DNA of 24,184 nt from DAOUMU01 sp034409055 (GTDB lineage Bacteria; Chloroflexota; Anaerolineae; 4572-78; J111), in contig DAOUMU010000533.1 of the NCBI GenBank assembly GCA_034409055.1, positions 1 to 24,184 of the forward strand, given 5' to 3'. Shown piece by piece: positions 16,647 through 24,184 of this stretch; within the stretch, counting starts at the first letter, position 1; every line of letters begins with the position of its first letter. The notes beneath the pieces were generated by a model that made no database searches, was not told where the DNA came from, and worked only from the letters and a program-made list of their open reading frames with translations. The position numbers and the translations under genes are program-made.

Positions 16647-17348
16647 ATGTTAGAAACTAAGGATATCGACGTATATTACGGTCAGATTCAGGCTTTATAT
16701 GGTGTATCGCTCACTGTGGCTGAACAAGAAGCAGTGGCCGTCCTCGGGGCCAACGGTGCCGGTAAGAGCACCCTTATCAAAGCAATTATGGGCTGGCAAA
16801 AACCTGGAAGCGGTCAGATACGCTTTGGCGGGCAAGTGGTCAACCATTTCCCACCGTGGGATCGAGTATCGTTGGGGATGGCCCTGGTGCCAGAAGGCGG
16901 GCGTGTTTTCCGTGACCTGAGTGTGACCGACAATCTGCGGCTGGGAGCCTATTTGCAACCAGACTCGGTCATAAAAGAGCAGATGGCCATTGTCTTTGAG
17001 CTTTTCCCGGCCCTGGCCGAGCGCAAAACCCAAGTGGCCAAAACGCTCAGCGGCGGTGAGCAGCAGATGTTGACCATTGGCCGGGCCATGATGAGCAAGC
17101 CTAACCTGCTGCTTATTGACGAAGCTTCAATGGGGCTAGCCCCTATCCTGGTGGAGCGCGTCTTTGAGGTTATCAACGATTTACGGCAGCACGGCGTTAG
17201 TATCTTGCTGGTAGAGCAAAATGCCTTCGAAGCCCTAAAGGTAGTGGATCGCGCTTATGTGTTGGAAAACGGACGAATTGTGCTGGAGGGCACGCCTGAG
17301 CAGTTGCGGGAAGATGAACGAGTGAAAGCAGCTTACTTGGGGGGATAA
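16647..17348 (+). CDS. ABC transporter ATP-binding protein (LivF-like)
   Basis: Second ATPase of the importer, 233 residues, the usual LivF length. Walker A is GANGAGKST, the Q-loop region is VPEGGRVFRDLSV, the signature is LSGGEQQML, Walker B with D-loop is LLLIDEASMGLAP, and the switch His position is replaced by VEQN (Gln-Asn), as is normal for LivF. The ribosome site GGAGAG lies nine to ten bases before the ATG. It follows the LivG-like gene after 26 bases and precedes urocanase by 33 bases, which ties the transporter directly to the hut enzymes. Confidence 0.94.
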   Translation: MLETKDIDVYYGQIQALYGVSLTVAEQEAVAVLGANGAGKSTLIKAIMGWQKPGSGQIRFGGQVVNHFPPWDRVSLGMALVPEGGRVFRDLSVTDNLRLGAYLQPDSVIKEQMAIVFELFPALAERKTQVAKTLSGGEQQMLTIGRAMMSKPNLLLIDEASMGLAPILVERVFEVINDLRQHGVSILLVEQNAFEALKVVDRAYVLENGRIVLEGTPEQLREDERVKAAYLGG

Positions 17349-17381
17349 TACGATCAATTCACACTGTTTATGGAGGTAAAA

Positions 17382-19031
<1,650 letters not shown>

Positions 19032-19034
19032 GCC

Positions 19035-19712
19035 ATGGGCGACTATTATTCTCAAAAGCTATCGGCCGAACGGCTGCGACGATGTTATGAGATAGCCCCA
19101 CCCCGGGTTAAGCGTTATCTCGAGACCGAAATCGAGTTCGTGCTGGACAGAATCCCTCCCTACGGTTCGGTTCTGGAACTTGGCTGTGGATATGGCCGGG
19201 TCCTTCAAAAGCTGGTGTCAAAAGCAAAAACCGTGGTTGGGATTGACACTGCATCCGATAGCCTGCAGTTGGCGCGGGAAATAATCGGCAACACGTCTGC
19301 CGGCCATCTTTTTGAGATGAGCGCCGTCGAGCCTGGATTCCGTGACCGGCAGTTTGATCTGGTCATCTGTATTCAAAACGGTATCTCGGTCTTTCAGGTC
19401 AATCAGCGGAAACTGATTCAAGAGGCCATACGTGTCACCCGCTCTGGAGGAAAGGTCCTCTTTTCCAGCTATTCGGACCGCTTTTGGGAGGATCGTCTCG
19501 AGTGGTTCCAAATCCAAGCTGATTATGGACTGATCGGGGAAATCGACTACGCTGCGACCGGCGATGGGGTGATTGTCTGTAAGGACGGCTTCAAGGCCAG
19601 TACAGTTGGCCCCGCTGATTTTATCTCGTTGACTTCAGATTTAGACATCGTCCCCCAGATTTCCGAAGTGGATGGTTCCAGTATCTTTTACGAGATAAAT
19701 GTACCGGTATGA
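19035..19712 (+). CDS. Class I SAM-dependent methyltransferase
   Basis: Cytosolic methyltransferase-like protein of 225 residues. SAM-binding motif I is VLELGCGYGRVL at about residues 45-56. The acidic end of strand two is VVGIDTASDS, and motif post-II/III is DRQFDLVICIQNGISVF followed by VTRSGGKVLFSSYSDRFWED. The C-terminal 60 residues are beta-rich. The substrate is unknown. Placement directly after urocanase, with three bases between, and a four-base ATGA overlap with the Nudix gene suggest a job tied to the hut operon, perhaps on an imidazole compound, but nothing in the sequence proves this. Confidence 0.88.
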   Translation: MGDYYSQKLSAERLRRCYEIAPPRVKRYLETEIEFVLDRIPPYGSVLELGCGYGRVLQKLVSKAKTVVGIDTASDSLQLAREIIGNTSAGHLFEMSAVEPGFRDRQFDLVICIQNGISVFQVNQRKLIQEAIRVTRSGGKVLFSSYSDRFWEDRLEWFQIQADYGLIGEIDYAATGDGVIVCKDGFKASTVGPADFISLTSDLDIVPQISEVDGSSIFYEINVPV

Positions 19713-20122
19713 AAACTGTCAAAAAAAGACCAATTGTTGGGGTCGGCGTAATTGTCGTCAAAGAGGGAAAGGTCTTGCTGGGTAAACGCCGGGGGTCTCA
19801 CGGAGTAGGCAGTTGGCAGTTTCCCGGCGGGCATCTGGAATTGAATGAATCAGTTCAGGAATGTGCCAGACGTGAGGTTTGGGAAGAAGCAGGGATAGAA
19901 ATTCGAAACATCAAGCCTGGCCCTTTCACCAATGACATCTTTGAGCAGGAAGATAAACACTACGTCACTTTATTTGTAATTGCTGAATATGCCGGTGGCA
20001 GTATACAGGTAAAAGAACTAGAAAAGTGCGAACGGTGGGAGTGGTTTGAATGGGAGAGTTTGCCGTACCCACTTTTTCTACCGATACAGAACTTATTAAA
20101 GCTGGGATTTGAAATAACGTAA
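19709..20122 (+). CDS. Nudix hydrolase
   Basis: Small cytosolic pyrophosphohydrolase of 137 residues. The Nudix box is complete (about residues 40-62): GHLELNE at its start, then the RREVWEEAGI core, giving the expected G-x5-E-x7-REUxEExGU spacing that binds magnesium and hydrolyses X-linked nucleoside diphosphates. The N-terminal VGVGVIVVKEGKVLLGKRRGS and the overall length resemble MutT/NUDT15-like nucleotide-pool enzymes, so oxidised or non-canonical nucleoside triphosphates are plausible substrates. It overlaps the methyltransferase gene by ATGA, so the two are made together. Confidence 0.92.
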   Translation: MKTVKKRPIVGVGVIVVKEGKVLLGKRRGSHGVGSWQFPGGHLELNESVQECARREVWEEAGIEIRNIKPGPFTNDIFEQEDKHYVTLFVIAEYAGGSIQVKELEKCERWEWFEWESLPYPLFLPIQNLLKLGFEIT

Positions 20123-20135
20123 GTAAAGGAGAAAA

Positions 20136-20318
20136 ATGAAACTTGCTGAAGCATTGGCGGAACGTAAAGCCATCAAAACCAAAATGGAAGATTTGAAGAA
20201 AAGAATCTACTTGGACGAGCAACTTCCACCTCGGTACGCCAATAATTACCGGAATACCGAAGGAGGGAAAGTTTACATTCATTGTCGTGGTGGAATGAAT
20301 CGAGCACCAATAAGGTAA
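20136..20318 (+). CDS. Small ORF, N-terminus like DIP1984-family proteins, probably truncated
   Basis: ORF of 60 residues with a good ribosome site (AAAGGAG five bases before the ATG). The first 24 residues, MKLAEALAERKAIKTKMEDL and on, look like the conserved start of DIP1984-family proteins (MKLAEAL.R.D.. followed by coiled coil), which are normally about 150 residues. After KKRI the sequence (DEQLPPRYANNYRNTEGGKV) no longer fits that family. It is therefore either a truncated gene fused to other sequence or an unrelated small protein. It ends six bases before the formimidoyltransferase start, so is within the operon. Confidence 0.5.
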   Translation: MKLAEALAERKAIKTKMEDLKKRIYLDEQLPPRYANNYRNTEGGKVYIHCRGGMNRAPIR

Positions 20319-20323
20319 ATCCA

Positions 20324-21214
20324 ATGAAAATTCTTATGTGCGTTCCCAACATCAGCGAGGGTACCAACCTCGAAATTGTCGAACAAGTGGTTGACGAAAT
20401 TCGGCGCGTGGAAGGGGTGAAAATCCTCAACTACTCCTCAGACGCCGATCACAACCGCTCCGTGCTGACCTACCTGGGGGAGCCGGAACCGGTCCTTGAG
20501 GCCACCAAAGCTATGGCAGTCAAAGCCCTTGAGTTGATCGACATGAGCCAGCATCAAGGCTCCCATCCCCGCATGGGAGCGGTGGATGTGGTCCCCTTTG
20601 TGCCGGTGCGGGGCGTCGAAACGGAAGAGGCGGTTGACATCGCCCGGCAATTTGGCCGGTTTCTGGGAAAGCAGGGGGTGCCGGTCTACTATTACGAAGA
20701 CGCGGCCACCCGGCCGGAGCGGGTCAACCTGGCCAAAATTCGCAAAGGGCAGTACGAGGCCCTGCCGGAAAAGCTGAAGGTCCCCGAGTGGGCGCCGGAC
20801 GAGGGGCCAACTGTTTTTAATGCCAGGGCCGGAGCCACCGTGACCGGGGCGCGTTACCCGTTGATTGCCTTCAACGTCAATCTACGAACCACCGACGTCG
20901 ACATAGCCCAGCGTATTGCCAGGGCGGTACGCCACATCAACGGCGGTTTTCGCTACGTGAAAGCTATGGGCTTGGCTCTGGAAGAGCAGGGCATGGTCCA
21001 GGTCTCGATGAATCTGACCAACTACACCCAAACCCCCATTCCCCGCGTGTTAGAGACCATCCGCATGGAAGCCGCCCGGCACGGGGTCAGTGTGGCCGGT
21101 ACCGAAATCGTCGGTACCATCCCCCTGGGGGCGATTGAGGAAATCGTCAAGCATTACGTCCAAACCCACGATTTTGATCTGAGCCAGATTATTGAGTACT
21201 CCCTGCTGGGTTAG
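20324..21214 (+). CDS. ftcD: Glutamate formimidoyltransferase, stand-alone
   Basis: Cytosolic enzyme of 296 residues transferring the formimino group of N-formimino-L-glutamate to tetrahydrofolate, giving glutamate. It matches the N-terminal transferase half of animal FTCD: MCVPNISEG at the start, the conserved DADHNRSVLT (active-site His region), SHPRMGAVDVVPFVP, YYYEDAA, GARAGATVTGARYPLIAFNV-like core and NLTNYTQTPI. There is no cyclodeaminase domain, so a separate cyclodeaminase must act elsewhere to finish the folate step. The frame opens at 20282, but only the ATG at 20324 gives the family N-terminus; its ribosome site is weak (AAGG), suggesting translation coupled to the preceding small ORF. 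Confidence 0.95.
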   Translation: MKILMCVPNISEGTNLEIVEQVVDEIRRVEGVKILNYSSDADHNRSVLTYLGEPEPVLEATKAMAVKALELIDMSQHQGSHPRMGAVDVVPFVPVRGVETEEAVDIARQFGRFLGKQGVPVYYYEDAATRPERVNLAKIRKGQYEALPEKLKVPEWAPDEGPTVFNARAGATVTGARYPLIAFNVNLRTTDVDIAQRIARAVRHINGGFRYVKAMGLALEEQGMVQVSMNLTNYTQTPIPRVLETIRMEAARHGVSVAGTEIVGTIPLGAIEEIVKHYVQTHDFDLSQIIEYSLLG

Positions 21215-21314
21215 AAAGTGAAATGCCAGAGGCAGGCAAGCGAGTGACGTGAAACGAGCTTACGTGTTGTGTGTTAGGGAGTTCCGAAATTTAAATATCC
21301 CAAAACTTTCGGCG

Positions 21315-21387
21315 GCGTGAAGCGTAAAACGTGAAACGTGAGGGTTTATGGCGTAAAAACATCACGTTTCACGCTTCACGTTTCACG
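21315..21387. repeat. Palindrome built from heptamers
   Basis: The left arm is four heptamers, GCGTGAA GCGTAAA ACGTGAA ACGTGAG (21315-21342). The right arm is TCACGTT TCACGCT TCACGTT TCACG (21362-21387). The right arm is the reverse complement of the left at all but a few positions; the loop is about 19 bases. It lies between the formimidoyltransferase and imidazolonepropionase genes of the same operon and could act on the message as a long hairpin. Confidence 0.8.
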
Positions 21388-21428
21388 GAGGTTGTATCAC
21401 GCTCCAACTTAATGGGGGTATGTTCACA

Positions 21429-22691
21429 ATGAAGGTTGACTTACTCATTCACAACGCAGCTCAACTGGTCACCTGTGCCAGCCCCAACGGTCCCAAGCGG
21501 GGGCAGGCCATGGCCGATGTTGGGCTCATCCCTGAGGGGGCGGTGGCTATCGCCGCTGGCGAAATTGTGGCCGTTGGTCCCACGGCTGAACTGCAAGCCG
21601 ATTACACGGCCCGGGAAACCATAGACGCCAGCGGCCAGGTGGTCTGTCCCGGTTTTGTTGATCCACACACCCACGTCGTCTATGCCGGCGACCGCGTGGC
21701 CGAGTTTGAGATGCGCATTCGAGGCGCGACCTACATGGAGATTATGCAGGCGGGGGGCGGTATCGTCAGCACTATGCAGGCCACGCGAGCGGCCACGGTT
21801 GAGCAACTGGTCAGCGAGACCCGCCCCCGGCTGGAGGCCATGCTGGCCCTGGGCACGACCACGGTTGAGGTGAAGACCGGCTACGGGCTGGATACCGAGA
21901 ACGAGCTAAAAATGCTCCAGGCTATCGTCGCCCTGGATGCCGTTCATCCCGTCGACCTGGTGCCTACTTTTCTGGGCGCGCACGCCGTCCCCCCCGAATA
22001 CAAGGACCGCCCTGACGAATATATTGATTTAGTGATCGAAGCGATGCTGCCAGCGGTAGCAAAGTGGTATGACCAGACTCTACGCTCCACGCTTCACACG
22101 CCACTTTTTTGCGACGTATTCTGTGAGGCCAATGTGTTTGACCGCGCCCAGTCGAAGCGGGTGTTAGAAACGGGCTTGGCCCTGGGGCTGCCGGCCAAAA
22201 TCCACGTCGATGAGTTCAAAACGCTGGGAGGCGTGGCTCTGGCCGTGGAGCTCAACGCTGTTTCCGCCGACCATCTGGACGTCACCCCGCCGGCTGAAGT
22301 TGAAGCGTTGGCCGGCTCAAACACCATCGGCGTGGTCTTACCCGCAGTCAATTTCAACCTGGGCAGCAGCCACTTTGCCAACGCCCGGGCTATGATTGAC
22401 GCTGGCGTGGCCCTGGCCCTGGCCACCGACATCAACCCCGGTTCGGCCCCCTGCCCCTCGATGCCGTTGGTCATGGCCGTGGCTTGTCGCTATCAACATC
22501 TATGGCCCGCCGAGGCGCTGAATGCCAGCACGATTAACGCCGCCCATGCCATCAGCCTCGGCGAACGGCTGGGCTCCATTGAGGTGGGCAAACAAGCCGA
22601 TTTGCTCATTGTCAATGCCCCTGACTATCGCCACCTGGCCTATCAATTTGGCAGTAATCTGGTTGAGAGAGTCATCAAGCGGGGAACGTAG
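21429..22691 (+). CDS. hutI: Imidazolonepropionase
   Basis: Cytosolic zinc/iron amidohydrolase of 420 residues that hydrolyses 4-imidazolone-5-propionate to N-formimino-L-glutamate, third step of histidine breakdown. The amidohydrolase motifs are present: metal-binding DPHTHVVYAGDR, the substrate loop YMEIMQAGGGIVSTM, GTTTVEVKTGYGLDTENELK, FLGAHAVP, CDVFCE, KIHVDEF, SADHLD, and the metal Asp in ATDINPGSAP. The frame is open to an ATG at 21420, but GGGGGT is nine bases before the ATG at 21429, which I prefer. Residues about 217-224 (TLRSTLHT) are encoded by heptamer-repeat sequence and look like an in-frame insertion relative to typical family members, just before FCDVFCE. It is the last gene of the operon. 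Confidence 0.96.
   Translation: MKVDLLIHNAAQLVTCASPNGPKRGQAMADVGLIPEGAVAIAAGEIVAVGPTAELQADYTARETIDASGQVVCPGFVDPHTHVVYAGDRVAEFEMRIRGATYMEIMQAGGGIVSTMQATRAATVEQLVSETRPRLEAMLALGTTTVEVKTGYGLDTENELKMLQAIVALDAVHPVDLVPTFLGAHAVPPEYKDRPDEYIDLVIEAMLPAVAKWYDQTLRSTLHTPLFCDVFCEANVFDRAQSKRVLETGLALGLPAKIHVDEFKTLGGVALAVELNAVSADHLDVTPPAEVEALAGSNTIGVVLPAVNFNLGSSHFANARAMIDAGVALALATDINPGSAPCPSMPLVMAVACRYQHLWPAEALNASTINAAHAISLGERLGSIEVGKQADLLIVNAPDYRHLAYQFGSNLVERVIKRGT
22078..22098 (+). repeat. Three heptamers inside hutI
   Basis: CTCTACG, CTCCACG, CTTCACA lie in a row within the hutI reading frame. The same words occur in the intergenic array near 3740-3760. Twenty-one bases keep the frame open, adding seven codons. 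Confidence 0.7.
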
Positions 22692-22747
22692 AGCGCGGAG
22701 AGAAAAATTACCCAAAAAAGGTACTTTCGACTATACTTATTAAAATT

Positions 22748-22793
22748 AAAAAAGCCACAACAGCGCAGCAAGCCGCGCCACTGTGGCTTTTTT
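22748..22793 (+). terminator. Rho-independent terminator of the transporter-hut operon
   Basis: A perfect 12-bp stem, AAAAAAGCCACA (22748-22759) with TGTGGCTTTTTT (22782-22793), whose right arm supplies the T-run. It lies 57 bases after the hutI stop. The A-tract on the left means it could also work in the other direction. Confidence 0.9.
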
Positions 22794-22841
22794 ATCATGA
22801 TGACAAAACACCCTTTAGCCCACCCACAACCCAACCTGCCC

Positions 22842-22890
22842 CAATTAACAATTAACAATTAACAATTCACAATTAACAATTCACAATTCC
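22842..22890. repeat. CAATTAA heptamer array
   Basis: Seven consecutive heptamers: CAATTAA three times, CAATTCA, CAATTAA, CAATTCA, CAATTCC. This is the same word family seen in cyanobacterial STRR arrays. It follows the operon terminator and opens the gene-poor right end of the window. Confidence 0.85.
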
Positions 22891-23039
22891 CCCCCCTCAT
22901 CACCTGCCCCGGTGGGGTTCATCCTTCCTTCGCCGCCCCCCCAAGGCCCCTTAAAATTCCGTTACGATAGCTAACGAACCGCAGCCAATCGGGCAGCGGA
23001 TGGATAGCGGATTAGCGGATACGCGCTATTGTAGCTTTT
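22891..23039. other. Gene-free spacer with a terminator-like end
   Basis: No ORF of note. The region is C-rich, then has short AGCGGAT repeats (about 22994-23020). TAGCG, loop GATACG, CGCTA is followed shortly by a GCTA-TTG-TAGC mini-hairpin and a T9 run (to about 23044). This could stop transcription from the left, but the stems are short. Confidence 0.4.
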
Positions 23040-23068
23040 TTTTTATTAAGATGGTAAAATGTTATGAT
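23040..23068 (+). promoter_or_regulatory. Possible promoter before paired hairpins
   Basis: TTTTTA, a 17-base spacer and TATGAT (23063-23068). The -10 is good and the -35 is poor. The start would be near 23075, the first base of a perfect hairpin. Confidence 0.35.
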
Positions 23069-23074
23069 AGACTT

Positions 23075-23134
23075 GTAGGCCATTATCGGCCTACTGCCCA
23101 CCATTCACCCGCATCGGGGTGATAGATAGGCAGT
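23075..23134 (+). ncRNA. Two adjacent hairpins, possible structured RNA 5' part
   Basis: Hairpin one is GTAGGCC, loop ATTATC, GGCCTAC (23075-23094). Hairpin two has an outer stem ACTGCC with GGCAGT (23093-23098, 23129-23134) and an inner stem TCACCC with GGGTGA (23105-23110, 23117-23122). They follow a possible promoter and precede the left end of the cassette-like block. I do not recognise a known RNA family; this could be a leader or part of a small RNA. Confidence 0.35.
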
Positions 23135-23178
23135 GATTATATAGTCCTTAGTTGGGCGGCTGGTCGTTTCAAAGTGAA

Positions 23179-23289
23179 ATGGATCTTGGCCTATGCTATT
23201 TGTGTCAGGGCAAAGAATATTCTTGTCGCATATCGTTTAATTCTGATTTGAACTCAATCGAATTTCATCGAATAATATGCGGCCCCTAA
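23179..23289 (+). CDS. Possible 36-residue ORF in the cassette leader
   Basis: ATG to TAA encoding 36 residues, starting MDLGLCYLCQGKEYSC, with a CxxC pair and a later Cys. It has no convincing ribosome site and contains the likely promoter of the following gene, so it may be chance. I do not recognise it. Its presence would mean the cassette holds two genes. Confidence 0.2.
   Translation: MDLGLCYLCQGKEYSCRISFNSDLNSIEFHRIICGP
23248..23276 (+). promoter_or_regulatory. Possible promoter inside the cassette
   Basis: TTGAAC, a 17-base spacer and AATAAT. The predicted start is near 23283, about 140 bases before the cassette ORF. Some cassettes carry their own promoter, often when the gene must be expressed far from the integron promoter. 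Confidence 0.45.
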
Positions 23290-23425
23290 ATTTTACGTAC
23301 GCTTAAAATCCCGTACTTTTTATGGAATGATAAGCGTGATATTATTTTACATAATGGTTTACCGTCTAATTCATGTTGGGTCGGCATATGTCGGCCTAAG
23401 ACAATGAAAGGTACTCGATGGAATT

Positions 23426-23764
23426 ATGCCCGCATATCGCGAAAGAATCTACTTATGCCCGGCGAAACACGGTCAGCCAGGCTGGATAATGGACTTTCCT
23501 GTGTGGTGGAATCGCCGTGATTTCTTCAAGAAGTATGGCGAGCGCCAAATCGATACCGGCGACCTCGTCTATGTAGACTACGCACTGTTACTGACCGTAT
23601 GGGAAGCATCAGTTTGGGATAAACAATGTCGAGCATCATTCACCCAAGACCCACGAAGCCAACAGAAGAAGATAGTTGAAAAGATGCGTCAATTAGAAAC
23701 GAGACTGAAATCCACGAGCTGGGTCATTGTCGAGTCCTATGAGTGGGAGTCGGGATTGGAATAG
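23426..23764 (+). CDS. Unknown protein encoded by the cassette
   Basis: Protein of 112 residues with no family I recognise. It is rich in Trp and Tyr: MPAYRERIYLCPAKHGQPGW, DFPVWWNRRDFFKKYGERQ, then DTGDLVYVDYALLLTVWEAS, a basic, probably helical stretch about residues 75-95 (RSQQKKIVEKMRQLETRLK), and STSWVIVESYEW at the end. There is no signal peptide or membrane segment, so it is probably cytosolic. The start ATG has a weak GGAATT ribosome site; no better in-frame start exists. The gene stands alone in the same orientation as the attC-like site, typical of cassette-borne genes, most of which lack known homologues. Confidence 0.7.
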   Translation: MPAYRERIYLCPAKHGQPGWIMDFPVWWNRRDFFKKYGERQIDTGDLVYVDYALLLTVWEASVWDKQCRASFTQDPRSQQKKIVEKMRQLETRLKSTSWVIVESYEWESGLE

Positions 23765-23894
23765 AACCGCGGTATTACGAACCGGGCATATTGTGGATGG
23801 TCAGACCCCAAGGAAAGAGATAATGAACACCACACCGACTGTAATAAAACGTATGGTGCCGTTGGTTGTGCAATCAGCGGTGGTTTCAATCCGT

Positions 23895-24022
23895 AGCCGC
23901 CCAACAACGCGTTGCACTTGACACCTAATCTTGGTTTTTTATCAACCTTGGTTGAGCAGCAAAGTTGTCTTTGATTGGGCCATTCGGGGCAAACCCGGCG
24001 CAAGTGAACTTAAGCGTTAACC
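23895..24022 (+). other. attC recombination site of the cassette
   Basis: R'' box GCCCAAC (23899-23905, consensus RYYYAAC), spacer AACGC, L'' box GTTGCACTTG (23911-23920). After about 80 bases come the L' box CAAGTGAAC (24001-24009), spacer TTAAGC and R' GTTAACC (24016-24022, consensus GTTRRRY with one mismatch). L'' and L' pair as GTT/AAC plus CACTTG/CAAGTG, leaving one unpaired G at 23914, the extrahelical base expected for attC sites. The layout matches known sites such as that of aadA cassettes. The R' mismatch is normal, since bases after the crossover belong to the next segment. Length about 128 bp is within the known range. Confidence 0.7.
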
Positions 24023-24023
24023 C

Positions 24024-24047
24024 AAGCCCGGCCCATCCGGGGCTTTT
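24024..24047 (+). terminator. Rho-independent terminator after the attC site
   Basis: AAGCCCGG, loop, CCGGGGCTT with one bulge, then a T-run (to 24049). It begins two bases after the R' box. It would end transcripts from the cassette or, before insertion of the cassette, from the promoter and hairpins on the left. Confidence 0.8.
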
Positions 24048-24184
24048 TTATTTAAGGCCATTTGTTACAAGTTAAGATTTTTTGTTGATTGTCAAAAAAC
24101 TCTTGGCATTATGGCAATAACGATTTTTCCAGTCAAATTCTGGTTTTGCTGGCTTGATATGATAAAATTGAGGTGCTCAAAACT
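24048..24184. other. AT-rich tail without recognised gene
   Basis: No ORF. TGATAAAAT near 24160-24168 could be an extended -10 box for a gene beyond the window, but I see no matching -35. The window ends before any start codon with a ribosome site. Confidence 0.3.

Larger units (their letters stand above)
23152..24016 (+). mobile_element. Integron-type gene cassette
   Basis: An 865-bp block with one main ORF followed by an attC-like site in the same orientation. The left boundary GTTGGGCGGCT (23151-23161) is the exact reverse complement of AGCCGCCCAAC (23895-23905) at the start of the attC-like site. When a cassette circularises, these two sequences must pair as R' and R'', and here they do over 11 bp. 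The crossover would fall after G in G|TT at both ends (23151/23152 and 24016/24017). Cassette size, gene orientation and site placement fit the integron model. No integrase gene is in the window. An alternative left boundary GTTGGGT at 23375 pairs less well. Confidence 0.65.

Noticed and set aside
22842..22890. CRISPR-like array
   Set aside because: Repeats are seven bases with no spacers and no cas genes nearby.
23375..23381. GTTGGGT as left boundary of the cassette
   Set aside because: It fits GTTRRRY, but its pairing with the R'' arm is shorter than that of GTTGGGCGGCT at 23151. It remains a second choice.
23737..24003. Minus-strand ORF of 88 codons over the cassette end
   Set aside because: It crosses the attC site and the 3' end of the cassette gene; composition looks non-coding.

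Overview
The window looks like chromosomal DNA of a Chloroflexota bacterium, probably Anaerolineae-like. The clues are a secreted beta-helix protein ending in a YLPLILK-type C-terminal motif, very large PAS-rich sensor proteins, moderate GC content, and gaps filled with heptamer repeats and GTAGGGG-type palindromes. Phylum is inferred from these features and from protein style; no rRNA or marker gene is present.

Left part (1-4.6 kb): a large secreted repeat protein on the + strand converges on a minus-strand series. Two tandem palindromic elements with differing but self-complementary stems lie between them. The minus strand, read right to left, carries a PAS histidine kinase (11.4-10.3 kb), a receiver protein with six PAS-like domains, three of them near-identical copies (10.15-6.95 kb), a membrane-anchored hybrid histidine kinase (6.86-4.77 kb), a calcineurin-like phosphoesterase and a conserved Cys-motif protein of unknown function. 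The first three form a signalling locus that could work as a phosphorelay.

Centre and right (11.5-22.7 kb, + strand): a short remnant of a membrane dipeptidase, a HutC/UTRA-type GntR regulator with a clear palindrome at its own promoter, then a long gene run: a Liv-type ABC importer (binding protein, two permeases, two ATPases), urocanase, a SAM methyltransferase, a Nudix hydrolase, a small ORF, glutamate formimidoyltransferase and imidazolonepropionase. This reads as an uptake plus histidine/urocanate degradation operon. Urocanase makes imidazolone propionate, HutI opens it to formiminoglutamate, and the formimidoyltransferase moves the formimino group to tetrahydrofolate. No histidine ammonia-lyase and no cyclodeaminase are in the window. 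A strong terminator follows hutI.

Far right (22.8-24.2 kb): no housekeeping genes. An 865-bp block (23152-24016) has the form of an integron gene cassette: one ORF for an unknown 112-aa protein, followed by a convincing attC-type site whose outer arm is perfectly complementary over 11 bp to the first bases of the block. No integrase gene is seen. The cassette seems to sit between a promoter with two hairpins and a rho-independent terminator, so it may have split a small transcription unit.

Heptamer tandem repeats occur in at least five places, one of them inside the hutI reading frame, where three heptamers add seven codons.
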